From assembly GCF_010692745.1 (NCBI RefSeq), contig NZ_JAAHTB010000021.1, forward strand, positions 1 to 64,000: a stretch of DNA of 64,000 nucleotides, given 5' to 3'. Both the position numbers and the translations under genes were made by a program. How positions within the stretch are numbered: the stretch's first letter is position 1; each line of letters starts with the position of its first letter. Shown in pieces: positions 7,598 through 17,169 of this stretch. Under the pieces are notes generated by a model, which did not search any database, was not told where the DNA came from, and was given only the letters and a program-made list of their open reading frames with translations. The stretch is from Methylobacterium sp. BTF04. GTDB taxonomy: Bacteria > Pseudomonadota > Alphaproteobacteria > Rhizobiales > Beijerinckiaceae.

Positions 7598-10500
7598 TCA
7601 CGCGTGTTCCGCGTGCGCCGCAGCATGGGCGGCGCTCGGAGGCCGCGCCCCGGGTGTCGGACGACGGCGCGAGAACAGCGAGATCAGGATCGGCACCACC
7701 ACCAGGATCAGGTTCGGGGCGAGCAGGATGCCGCCCACCACCACGAGGGCCAGGGGCTTCTGGACCTGGGAGCCGATGCCGGTGGAGATCGCCGCCGGCA
7801 GCAGGCCGACGCAGGCCGCCACGCAGGTCATCATCACCGGGCGCATGCGCACATTGGCCGCGTGCCAGACCGCAGCGCCCCTCTGCCAGCCCTCGTCCAT
7901 GAGCTGATTGTAATAGGAGAGCAGGATCACGCCCTCCATGGTCGAGATGCCGAACAGGGCGATGAAGCCGATGGCCGCCGAGATCGAGAAGGGGGTCATC
8001 GTCAGGAACAGGGCGAAGATGCCGCCGATCATCGCCATCGGGATCACGCTGAGCGTCAGCAGCATGTCGGTGAGCGAGGAGAAGTTGATGTAGAGCAGCA
8101 GCGCGATCAGTGCGATCGTCACCGGCACCACGATGGTCAGGCGCTGGACCGCGTCCTGCAGGTTGGTGAACTGGCCGACCCATTCGAGGTGGAAGCCGGC
8201 CGGCAGCGTCACGTCGGAGGCGATCCGGGCCTGCGCCTCCAGCACGGCGCCGCCGAGGTCGCGCCCGCGCACCGAGAACTTCACCGGGATGTAGCGCTCC
8301 TGGTTCTCGCGGTAGATGAAGGCCGCGCCCGAGGTCAGCTCCACGGTGGCGATCTCGGAGAGCGGCACCTGGATCACGCCACCGGCCGGGCTGGTGGCCC
8401 CGATGGTGATGTTGCGGATGGTCTCCAGGCTGCGGCGGTATTCGGGCGCGAGGCGCACCCGCATGGGGAAATGCCGGTCGGAACCGTATTCGTAGAGGTC
8501 GCCGGCGGTCTGGCCGCCGATGGCCGCCTGGACCGTGGTGTTCACGTCGCCGGGGGCGAGGCCGTAGCGCGCGGCCTTGCGCCGATCGATGTCGATGCGC
8601 ACCGTCGGCTGCCCGAGGGAGGCGAACACCGAGAGGTCGGCGATGCCCGGGATCTTCGACAGGGTGGCCTTGACCGCCTCGGCGGTGCGCGTCAGCTCGT
8701 TGAGGTCGTTGCCGTAGATCTTGACGGAATTCTCGCCCTTCACCCCCGAGGCGGCCTCCTGGACGTTGTCCTCGATGTACTGCGAGAAGTTGAACTCGAT
8801 GCCGGGGAATGCCTCGTCGAGTTTCTTCGAGAGGTCTCGGACCAGGGTCTCCTTGTCGATGCCCTTGCGCCAAGTGTCGAACGGCTTCAGCGGCGCCAGG
8901 ATCTCGACGTTGAAGAAGCCGGTGGCGTCGGTGCCGTCGTCCGGACGCCCCTGGTGCGACAGGACGGTCACCACCTCCGGCACCTCGGCGATCATCTTGC
9001 GCAGGCGTTCGACATAGGCGTTGCCCGCCTCCAGCGAGATCGAGGCCGGCATGGTGCCGCGGATGTAGAGGTTGCCCTCCTCCAGCTTGGGCAGGAACTC
9101 GAGGCCCAGGGTCTTGGCCGCGATGGCCGAGGCGCCGAGCACCACCGCCACCACCAGGAGCGACAGCACCTTGTTGCGCAGGCCGAAGCGCAGGATCAGC
9201 ACGTGGCCGAAGCGCAGCAGGCGCACCACGAGGGTGTCGCGCTCCTCCACGTGCTTGGGCAGGATCAGCGCCGAAAGCGCGGGCGAGACCGTGAAGGTCG
9301 CGAGCAGGCCGCCGCCGAGCGCATAGGCGTAGGTCTTGGCCATCGGCCCGAAGATGTGCCCCTCGACGCCGCTCAGCGTGAACAGCGGCAGGAAGCCGAC
9401 GATGATGATCGTGGCCGAGAAGAAGATCGCCCGGTTCACCTCGGCGCCCGCGATGGCGATGGTACCGAGCCGGCCGGTGAGCCCTCCGGGCGGTTTCTGC
9501 CCCTCCCCGTGCTCGGGTTCGGCCACATGCCGGAACACGTTCTCGACCATGATCACGGTGGCGTCGACGATCAGGCCGAAATCGATGGCGCCGAGCGACA
9601 GCAGGTTTGCCGAATCGCCGCGCAGGACCAGGATCAGGATGGCGAAGCCGAGGGCGAAGGGAATCGTCGCCGCCACGATGATCGCGCTGCGCAGGCTCCC
9701 CAGGAACAGCCACTGCACCACGAAGACCAGCACCACGCCGAAGACGAGATTGTGCATCACCGTGTGGGTCGTGGTGTGGATCAGGCCGCTGCGGTCGTAG
9801 ATGCGCTCCACGCGCACCTCCGGCGGCAGGATGCCGCTGGCGTTGATCTTGTCGATCTCCGCCTCGACCAGCCTGAGCGTCGGCAGGCTCTCGCCGCCGC
9901 GGCTCATGAGGACGATGCCCTCGACGATGTCGCTCTGGCCGTCATGGCCGACGATGCCGAGGCGCGGCGCATTCGAGACCCGGATGTCGGCGACATCGCG
10001 CACCAGCACCGGCACGCCGCCCACCTGCGTCAGCAGGGTGTCGCGAATGTCGTCCATGTCGCGGATCAGGCCGATGCCGCGCACCACCGCCGATTGCTCG
10101 CCGACGTTGAGGGTCTGGCCGCCGACGTTGATGCTCGAATTGTTGAGCGCGGTGACGAGCTGCACCAGGGTCAAGCCCTGGGCCTGCAGGCGGTTGAGGT
10201 CGACCGCGATCTCGTATTCCTTGGTCTTGCCGCCGAAGGCGGTGACGTCGACCACACCCGGGATCGCCTTGAAGCGGCGCTGGAGCACCCAATCCTGCAG
10301 CGTCTTGAGCTCGGTGGACGAGTATCCCTCCGGACCGGTCACCTTGTAGCGCATGATCTCGCCCACCGGGCTCGTCGGCGAGATCTGCGGCTGGGCGCCG
10401 TTGGGCAGCGGCGGCAATTGCGACAGCCGGTTGAGCACCCGCTGCAGCGCCTCCTGGTAGGTGAAGGCGTAGCTGAACTGGATCTTCACGTCGGACAGGC

Positions 10501-10762
10501 CGAACAGCGAGATCGTGCGCACCACGGTGGCGTTGGGGATGCCGGCGAGCTGCACCTCGAGCGGGATCGTGATGTAGCGCTCGATCTCGTCGGCCGATTG
10601 GCCGGGATTCTGCGTGATCACGTCGACGAGCGGCGGCACCGGGTCGGGATAGGCCTCGATGTTCAGCTGCGTGTAGCTGGCATAGCCGAGCGCCAGCATC
10701 ACGAGGAACATCAGGAACACCAGCACGCGCTGGCGCAGGGCGAAGACGATCAGGCTGTTCAT
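7598..10762 (-). CDS. Heavy-metal efflux RND pump, CzcA/CusA family
   Basis: This 1054-residue inner-membrane proton antiporter pumps substrate from periplasm or cytosol into the outer-membrane duct. Twelve transmembrane segments and two large periplasmic loops fit an RND protein. The fourth transmembrane segment reads DFGLIVDATVIMVEN, giving acidic residues D394, D400 and E407. These occupy the spacing of the proton-relay residues D402, D408 and E415 of CzcA, which places it in the heavy-metal (HME) group rather than the drug (HAE1) group. The N-terminal EAYPDPVPPLVDVITQNPG is also HME-like. I cannot name the metal from sequence; no Met-rich cluster like that of CusA is obvious. The adaptor gene precedes it by 61 bp and the duct gene follows. 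Confidence 0.92.
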   Translation of the reverse strand: MNSLIVFALRQRVLVFLMFLVMLALGYASYTQLNIEAYPDPVPPLVDVITQNPGQSADEIERYITIPLEVQLAGIPNATVVRTISLFGLSDVKIQFSYAFTYQEALQRVLNRLSQLPPLPNGAQPQISPTSPVGEIMRYKVTGPEGYSSTELKTLQDWVLQRRFKAIPGVVDVTAFGGKTKEYEIAVDLNRLQAQGLTLVQLVTALNNSSINVGGQTLNVGEQSAVVRGIGLIRDMDDIRDTLLTQVGGVPVLVRDVADIRVSNAPRLGIVGHDGQSDIVEGIVLMSRGGESLPTLRLVEAEIDKINASGILPPEVRVERIYDRSGLIHTTTHTVMHNLVFGVVLVFVVQWLFLGSLRSAIIVAATIPFALGFAILILVLRGDSANLLSLGAIDFGLIVDATVIMVENVFRHVAEPEHGEGQKPPGGLTGRLGTIAIAGAEVNRAIFFSATIIIVGFLPLFTLSGVEGHIFGPMAKTYAYALGGGLLATFTVSPALSALILPKHVEERDTLVVRLLRFGHVLILRFGLRNKVLSLLVVAVVLGASAIAAKTLGLEFLPKLEEGNLYIRGTMPASISLEAGNAYVERLRKMIAEVPEVVTVLSHQGRPDDGTDATGFFNVEILAPLKPFDTWRKGIDKETLVRDLSKKLDEAFPGIEFNFSQYIEDNVQEAASGVKGENSVKIYGNDLNELTRTAEAVKATLSKIPGIADLSVFASLGQPTVRIDIDRRKAARYGLAPGDVNTTVQAAIGGQTAGDLYEYGSDRHFPMRVRLAPEYRRSLETIRNITIGATSPAGGVIQVPLSEIATVELTSGAAFIYRENQERYIPVKFSVRGRDLGGAVLEAQARIASDVTLPAGFHLEWVGQFTNLQDAVQRLTIVVPVTIALIALLLYINFSSLTDMLLTLSVIPMAMIGGIFALFLTMTPFSISAAIGFIALFGISTMEGVILLSYYNQLMDEGWQRGAAVWHAANVRMRPVMMTCVAACVGLLPAAISTGIGSQVQKPLALVVVGGILLAPNLILVVVPILISLFSRRRPTPGARPPSAAHAAAHAEHA

Positions 10763-10823
10763 CGCGCGGAGATCATGGTCGGCCGTTCATGGACTTGGTT
10801 TCGTGGGCCCGAGCCGTGGCGGC

Positions 10824-12164
10824 TCAGGACGCCTTCTCGCCGCTGGCAGCGCGATCCATGAAGATGGCGCCGCGGGTGACGATCTCCTCGCCCACCGACA
10901 GCCCCTCCACCACCTGCACCATCCCCTGACCGACGAGGCCGAGGGTGACGTTGCGCGCCTCGATGGTACCGTCCGGGCGGGCCACCCAGACATGGGCGCG
11001 GCGCCCCTCGTAGACGATCGCCGCCGGGCTGATCGCCGGCGCGGTCTCGCCGGGGCCGGTGAAGATCGTGAAGGCGGCGAACATCTCCGGCTTGAGCACC
11101 CGGTCCGGGTTCTCGACCTCGCTGCGCACCGACAGGCGGCGGGTGGCCGGATCGAGGCTGGCGGCCATGTAGTCGACCTTCGCCTTGAAGACACGGGTGC
11201 CGATGCCCACCACCCGCGCCTCGACCTCCTGGCCGATCCGGATCTTGGGGATCTCGCTCTCGCGCACGTTGGCCACGAGCCAGACCGTCGACAGGTCGCC
11301 GATGACGAAGACCGGATCGGCCGACGTGCTCAGGTATTGTCCGATGCCGACCTTGCGCTGGACGATGGTGCCGGCGATCGGCGCCCGGATCTGCGTCTCC
11401 GCGCTCATCTTACCGTTCTTCTCGAAGGCCGCGATCTCCACATCCGACTTGCCGAGGATGCGCAGGCGGTTCTTGACCGCCTCGAGGCTCGCTTCGGCGG
11501 TCTTCAGGTCGCTCTGCGCCCCGATCACGTCGTTCTGGGCCGACTGGTAATCCTTCAGCGCCACCGCCTTGGCCTGGAACAGCTCCTGCTGGCGCACCGC
11601 GATGATCTGGTCGAGCTTGAGCAGGGCCGTCGTCTTGGCGATGGTGTTGAGCGCGCCCTGATAGTCGCTCTGGGCCTGGACCATGTCGGTGGCCTCCATG
11701 GTGAGGAGGATGTCGCCGGCCTTCACCTCGTCGCCCGCCCGCACCAGGACCTTGGTCACGCGCCCGGCATAGGGCGAGGTGACCGGCACGTTGTCGTCGT
11801 CGTTGAGGGCGATGCGTCCCTCGGCCATGCCTTCGGGCCGGAACGTCATGGCTTTGACGGGGGCGATGTCGAGGGCGGAGCGCTGGGCCGGGCTCGGGCG
11901 GAAGACCCGCGCGACGGTGCTGGCGGGACCGCCGACCTCGTCGGACGCCGCCTCGTCGGAGCTCGCGGACAGACGGTCGCGCACGCTGGAGGCGATCCAT
12001 CCGGCGAATTCCGAGGCGCGTCCCGGCCAGATCGCGATCGCCACGACGCCGCAGACGATCACCCCGAGCGACAGGGCGATCTTCAGGCCCGACCGATTCC
12101 GTCCGGGCCGAGGCATACCGGCATCGCGGCTGAAATCCGTTGAGGCAGAGCGCTCGTTCGTCAT
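10824..12164 (-). CDS. Efflux periplasmic adaptor (membrane fusion protein), CzcB-like
   Basis: This 446-residue adaptor links the RND pump to the outer-membrane factor. It has one N-terminal transmembrane anchor (residues about 28-46, SLGVIVCGVVAIAIW). A lipoyl/biotinyl half-motif follows (VTSPYAGRVTKVLVRAGDEV), then a helical hairpin rich in Gln/Ala (about 165-255), a beta-barrel domain (QIRAPIAGTIVQRKVGIGQY) and a membrane-proximal domain (IVYEGRRAHVWV). It lacks the long His-rich N-terminus of CzcB. It is first in the operon, and about 600 bp of non-coding DNA separates it from divergent sdaA, so the operon promoter should lie there. No adjacent metal-responsive regulator is encoded. Confidence 0.92.
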   Translation of the reverse strand: MTNERSASTDFSRDAGMPRPGRNRSGLKIALSLGVIVCGVVAIAIWPGRASEFAGWIASSVRDRLSASSDEAASDEVGGPASTVARVFRPSPAQRSALDIAPVKAMTFRPEGMAEGRIALNDDDNVPVTSPYAGRVTKVLVRAGDEVKAGDILLTMEATDMVQAQSDYQGALNTIAKTTALLKLDQIIAVRQQELFQAKAVALKDYQSAQNDVIGAQSDLKTAEASLEAVKNRLRILGKSDVEIAAFEKNGKMSAETQIRAPIAGTIVQRKVGIGQYLSTSADPVFVIGDLSTVWLVANVRESEIPKIRIGQEVEARVVGIGTRVFKAKVDYMAASLDPATRRLSVRSEVENPDRVLKPEMFAAFTIFTGPGETAPAISPAAIVYEGRRAHVWVARPDGTIEARNVTLGLVGQGMVQVVEGLSVGEEIVTRGAIFMDRAASGEKAS

Positions 12165-12770
12165 ACGCCGATTCTGATCATTGTCTTACGATTCGCCCCG
12201 GATGAGCCTGCCCTGCAAACTCAGGCATCTCCATGTCCTCGGGCTGTCGATACGGTGGAGGTCGTGGTGCTATAATCGGCCGAGGCAATGACATGCTTTC
12301 GCTCGTCTTGGCCGGACGGCTATCACCTCGGAGCGGAGCCGTACACCGGTTCCATGACATATTTTGGAAGGGCCCTACCGTACAAGAAATCGTGTTGATG
12401 CAGCCGCAGGGACGGTCTCGCGGGAGGCATAACCCCGACCCGGCCGAGTGCCCTATCCCGGGCCCTCCCCTCATCGGGAACACGGCCCGCTTCTCGCTTG
12501 GTGGTCGCTCACCCGGCCCAGCGCCGTGTCCGGGGGTTACGAAACGGCGCCTTGTTTTCGAGAAACCGCATGTTCTCCAATCGAGCCGGGTTCATCGAAC
12601 ACGAAAACGCGCTACGGCCCCGGTGTCGGAGCGGAGATCGTCGTCATGGGCCAGGCCAACACTGTCAATAGGCCTCCGAGAGCGGCCTTTATCGAACATG
12701 ATCTTCAAGTCCACGCGGATGGCCGATGGTGCCGCGACTCCACAATGTCCGGCCGTGGTAGCCTGACCCG
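12165..12770. other. Intergenic region between the efflux operon and sdaA
   Basis: This 606-bp divergent spacer is less GC-rich than its flanks. Two plus-strand frames cover it, but they overlap each other and have low-complexity Arg/Pro/Ser content, so I treat them as chance. The promoters of the efflux operon (minus) and of sdaA (plus) must lie here. I see no convincing metal-regulator dyad, riboswitch or terminator. Confidence 0.4.
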
Positions 12771-14117
<1,347 letters not shown>

Positions 14118-14148
14118 CGAAGTGTTGCGTGTTCGGGGGGTTGATAGG

Positions 14149-14167
14149 CGGGGCTTTCGCAGCCCCG
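14149..14167 (+). terminator. Weak hairpin downstream of sdaA
   Basis: cggggct (14149-14155) and agccccg (14161-14167) form a 7-bp stem with loop ttcgc, 32 bp after the sdaA stop. It is not followed by a U-run, so termination here is uncertain. Confidence 0.3.
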
Positions 14168-14406
14168 TCGCATTCGCCGATCGAGGCCATCGGCGCGAGA
14201 CGGTGCTCAGCGAACGACGGCAGCCCGATCGCCGGCCACGCGCTCAAGCCGATACCCGCGGCAGAGACCGCACGCGGTCTCTGACAGATCAGGCAATGTC
14301 AAATTGGAGGAAATCACCGCGAGCCGGGATTGCAGACCGACTGCAATCCACCGCTCCAACGTCGACAGTGCAGGGCGGATAAACCCGGACTTCATAAAGA
14401 GAAAAC

Positions 14407-14483
14407 TGGCGCGCCCGAAAGGATTCGAACCTCTGACCCCCAGATTCGTAGTCTGGTGCTCTATCCAGCTGAGCTACGGGCGC
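14407..14483 (-). tRNA. tRNA-Arg(ACG)
   Basis: A 77-nt minus-strand tRNA has acceptor gcgcccg pairing with cgggcgc, a G discriminator and an encoded CCA at 14407-14409. The D-arm is agctcagctggatagagc, and the T-arm is agaggttcgaatccttt. The anticodon stem ccaga/tctgg surrounds loop ctacgaa, so the anticodon is ACG, read as inosine-CG after TadA editing to decode CGU, CGC and CGA. Confidence 0.97.
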
Positions 14484-14580
14484 CTGCCTGACCGGGTTGG
14501 CTGTGGGCCGCTCCGGTCGGGAGCCGGTGTCTAGAATCTCCGTTTCAGCTTGGCAACCCTCTACCGCGAAGTTTTTCGCG

Positions 14581-14805
14581 ATGCGGTACGATCGGGCTTG
14601 GGAACGGCGCCCGAGACCACGCCGCCACGCGGGCGGAGCCGTCGCCGGCGCTGAAACGGGAGATGTTTTGTCCGATCTCGATCCGAGTGCGCGCCGCAGC
14701 GGCCTGCGCGTCGCGGTCCGGGTCCTGGGCGTTCCCGTCGCCGATGGGATGGAGATCATCGTCGAGCGTGGGTTCACGCCGCCCGGGATTCGTCGGGTCG
14801 CATAA
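14581..14805 (+). CDS. Possible small hypothetical protein
   Basis: This 74-codon frame begins MRYDRAWERR and ends with the protein-like GMEIIVERGFTPPGIRRVA. A rho-independent hairpin lies 45 bp after its stop, which supports a short transcript ending here. The N-terminal third is Arg/Pro-rich and may not be translated. A later start such as the TTG in front of SDLDPSARR, preceded by gggagatg, would fit a roughly 46-residue protein. I recognise no family, and it could still be a chance frame between tRNA-Arg and the next genes. Confidence 0.3.
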   Translation: MRYDRAWERRPRPRRHAGGAVAGAETGDVLSDLDPSARRSGLRVAVRVLGVPVADGMEIIVERGFTPPGIRRVA

Positions 14806-14849
14806 GGCCCTCGAGCGGGCCGCGGTACCGGACGAGGGAAAAGGTGGGT

Positions 14850-14877
14850 CCCGGAGCCGAAGCTCCGGGTTCTGTTT
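14850..14877 (+). terminator. Rho-independent terminator
   Basis: cccggagc (14850-14857), loop cgaa and gctccggg (14862-14869) form a perfect 8-bp GC-rich stem, followed by ttctgttt. It ends whatever plus-strand transcript crosses 14.6-14.8 kb. Confidence 0.65.
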
Positions 14878-15238
14878 CGACGGTTACCCTACCGCAAGAT
14901 GCTTACGCCGCGAGGCGGGCATCCATGACAACGTTATCGTTGGCATTTAGAGTTTTGGCCAAATGCCCGAAACAGGGGTTACCTGCGTCGAACCGGTCGA
15001 GTCCTTACCGACAACCGCATTGTCTCCCACCGAAGTGGCAGCAAACTCGCGATCCCTTTACCGCCCAGTCGATCCTATTTCGCCCCCATCAGAAGACCAC
15101 CCTGCGCCAGGCGCATGATGGGCTCATGGTGGAGGCGCCGGAGTACTGCCCTCCGGGTCCTGAAACGTTATTACGAACCGGTCATCAATCGCAGCTTCGA
15201 TATAGGCGATGCGAGGCAGCCGGTCCAGTCTGGCGTCG
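14878..15238. other. Non-coding stretch before the small-gene cluster
   Basis: About 360 bp lie between the terminator and the stop of the next minus-strand gene. The part from about 14920 to 15110 is distinctly richer in A and T than the surroundings. I see no gene with a credible start, no tRNA and no repeat. Confidence 0.35.
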
Positions 15239-15589
15239 CTATTCGGGTGCGGGTTCGGCGCCGTCCTGCTGCGCATACCAGGCCGCATAGGGCGTGTTGC
15301 GCGCCATGCGCCGGTTGAGGTCGGGGGTGCCGTCGGTCCACCAGACCGGGCCGCGCTCGCCCAGCCCATGCTTGGCGGCATCCACTCCGGCCCGCGCCGC
15401 GCGGAGCGCGTCCGCGTCGTCGGCCTGCTTGGCCGCCTTCACCGCACGGCGCGCGTCCATCAGTGCGGCGACGAGCTGCGAACGCTCGGCCTCTGCGAGG
15501 TCGGGCCGCGTGCGCCGCCAGAGCCGTCCGTTCACGATGATGTAGCGACCGTCGGGCGTCTCGATCACAGGCCGCCGCGTCGTCGGCAT
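15239..15589 (-). CDS. Conserved-looking small hypothetical protein
   Basis: This 116-residue protein has three visible parts: a beta-hairpin-like N-terminus (PDGRYIIVNGRLWRR), a charged alanine-rich helix (residues about 30-75, LMDARRAVKAAKQADDADALRAARAGVDAAK), and a Trp-rich C-terminus (GPVWWTDGTPDLNRRMARNTPYAAWY). It has no signal peptide or membrane segment. It lies 5 bp behind a 63-codon gene on the same strand and is probably co-transcribed with it. I recognise the pattern as one recurrent in alphaproteobacterial hypotheticals but cannot assign a function. Confidence 0.7.
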   Translation of the reverse strand: MPTTRRPVIETPDGRYIIVNGRLWRRTRPDLAEAERSQLVAALMDARRAVKAAKQADDADALRAARAGVDAAKHGLGERGPVWWTDGTPDLNRRMARNTPYAAWYAQQDGAEPAPE

Positions 15590-15594
15590 TCCGA

Positions 15595-15786
15595 TCAGTC
15601 GTCGGCGTGGCCGCGTTTGTGCGCCTGCTCGTCCATGAGCGCCTCGACGGCGGCGATGGTGTTCTCGAGGTCGGCGACCCGCCGCAGCATGCTGTCGGGA
15701 GGTAGCATGGCGAACTTGGCCGCTTCGAGGATGAGATCGCGCTGAGCGCCCTTCAGGCGGTCGAGCAAGGTTCCGAGGTCTGACAT
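15595..15786 (-). CDS. Small hypothetical helical protein
   Basis: This 63-residue protein, MSDLGTLLDRLKGAQRDL and onward, is predicted almost entirely helical with heptad-like hydrophobics (ADLENTIAAVEALMDEQ), so a small coiled coil or dimeric adaptor is plausible. It ends in a His/Asp-rich tail (HKRGHADD). It is the first gene of a two-gene minus-strand unit with the 116-residue gene that follows. No family is recognised. Confidence 0.6.
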   Translation of the reverse strand: MSDLGTLLDRLKGAQRDLILEAAKFAMLPPDSMLRRVADLENTIAAVEALMDEQAHKRGHADD

Positions 15787-15994
15787 GGGCCGGCTTTAGC
15801 GGAAGGCGGCCATGGCCCGCAATGCTGTCTTTGCCCTGTATTCGGAAATATCACGCAGCACTTGTGGGCTGCGGCATCCCGGCCACGTTTCTGTTCCACT
15901 GGACAACAGGCGAGACACCGATCTGACCTTGCCGCAGAACCCGCATCGGCCCCGTGTATAGCTGACAGCTTCCCGGCAAGCCGGATGAAGATTC

Positions 15995-16345
15995 TCAGAT
16001 CAGGTCGAGAAACGTCCGCTCCGACCAGGCTTCCGAGCGCGCGGGGCGAGGCGGAGCGGCCTGCATCGTCCCCCGGGTCGGGCGCGGCCCGCGTGCACCC
16101 GGAGACGTCTTCACCCCACGAACCGGTTTGGCCGGACCGCGGATCGCGTCCGACTCGTAGAGCAGGCACTTGCCCTCCGCGTCGCGGATCCAGCCATCAT
16201 CGAGCCAGCCGATATGCCGCCCCGCATAGTCGAACACCGCGTCGTCCTCGAGGATGGCCACCGCCCTTCCGTCCCACAGGTAGAGGGAGCGGCCATCGTG
16301 GCAATAGGCCGCCGGCTGGCCCTTGCGGTCGAAGAATTCGATCAT
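15995..16345 (-). CDS. 4-fold beta flower domain protein
   Basis: This is a 116-residue protein. Residues 1-65 consist of short beta hairpins that repeat an aromatic-Asp-Gly rhythm: MIEFFDRKGQPAAYCHDG, LYLWDGRAVAIL, FDYAGRHIGWLDDGW and IRDAEGKCLLY. This matches my memory of the small '4-fold beta flower' family, a tight beta assembly of unknown role. The remaining C-terminal 50 residues are Pro/Arg-rich and probably disordered. The gene stands alone on the minus strand. Binding or scaffolding is possible but not shown; no catalytic motif is visible. Confidence 0.65.
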   Translation of the reverse strand: MIEFFDRKGQPAAYCHDGRSLYLWDGRAVAILEDDAVFDYAGRHIGWLDDGWIRDAEGKCLLYESDAIRGPAKPVRGVKTSPGARGPRPTRGTMQAAPPRPARSEAWSERTFLDLI

Positions 16346-16687
16346 GGTCCGCCCGATCCTTCAGGGGGATGCGTGGCTGATCCCGCGTTGCGACGTCGAC
16401 CCTGGGCGGATCGGCGGGGCTTGGGGTCCGGCCGGGTCATCCCGAAGCGATAAGCGTAACACAGGTGGCGGCCGCGGCCGCATTGTGCCGGACAATGGCC
16501 CGGAAAGCCGGCGCGACCGGCCGTCGCGGCAGCGCAACACGATCCTTGCCGGCGAAGTGGACCGTTCGCCCGGGTCGTGCGTTCACAGCACGGTGAGGGC
16601 ACATGTCTTGCGCCGCCTCCGCCCGGTATGGGCATGGGGGCGGATCTGGGGCCGGGTGCGGTGACGGACGACGGGGAGCACGGGCAC
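16346..16687. other. Intergenic spacer before the receiver gene
   Basis: This 342-bp divergent spacer separates the beta-flower gene (minus) from the single-domain regulator (plus). It is GC-rich, and no frame within it looks coding. It should hold promoters for both sides; none stands out by eye. Confidence 0.35.
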
Positions 16688-17068
16688 ATGATCAAGATTC
16701 TGCTGGTCGAGGACCATGAGGAGATCTGGGACTTCCTGTCCCGCCGTCTGAAGCGGCGCGGCTATGAGGTCATCCTCGCCCATGATGGCGAGGCCGGCGT
16801 GCAGCAGGCCCGCACTGGGCGCCCCGACGTGATCCTGCTCGACATGAACCTGCCGATTCTCGACGGCTGGTCGGCCGCCCGCGTCCTCAAGTCCGGCAGC
16901 GACACGAAGGGGATTCCGATCATCGCGCTCACCGCCCACGCCATGTCGGGGGACCGCGACAAGGCGATCCAGGCCGGCTGCAACGATTACCATCCCAAGC
17001 CCGTGGACTTCTCGAAACTGCTCACCCAGATCAACGCCGCGGTCGGGGTGCCTGCTTCGGCCGCCTGA
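16688..17068 (+). CDS. Single-domain response regulator (CheY/DivK-like)
   Basis: The protein has 126 residues and consists only of a phosphoacceptor receiver domain. The acidic pocket is E8-D9, the phosphorylated Asp is D52 (ILLDMNLP), the switch Thr is T82 (ALTAHAM) and the conserved Lys is K104 (HPKPVDF). The TAHAMSGDRDKAIQAGC text resembles DivK and the receivers of hybrid phosphorelays rather than chemotactic CheY. The ATG at 16688 is preceded by ggggagcacgggcac, and the longer frame upstream is not needed. There is no kinase gene beside it. The double-receiver hybrid kinase encoded 4-7 kb downstream is a possible partner, by proximity only. Confidence 0.88.
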   Translation: MIKILLVEDHEEIWDFLSRRLKRRGYEVILAHDGEAGVQQARTGRPDVILLDMNLPILDGWSAARVLKSGSDTKGIPIIALTAHAMSGDRDKAIQAGCNDYHPKPVDFSKLLTQINAAVGVPASAA

Positions 17069-17169
17069 GAACCGGTGCCTCCCGGCAGCGCCGGGCCTGG
17101 TCCCTGCCCCCACCCGACCCTGTCGCGTAACCAAGCGCACGTCGCTCCCCCGGACGAGATCCTGCACCC

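Noticed and set aside
5925..9713. 1262-codon frame joining the RND gene and the outer-membrane factor
   Set aside because: The first 740 codons are a shifted reading of the RND gene. The true gene starts at 7484 with a lipoprotein signal.
7556..10861. 1101-codon plus-strand frame opposite the RND gene
   Set aside because: Composition is almost only Arg, Asp, His, Gln, typical of the antisense of a membrane protein; no domain.
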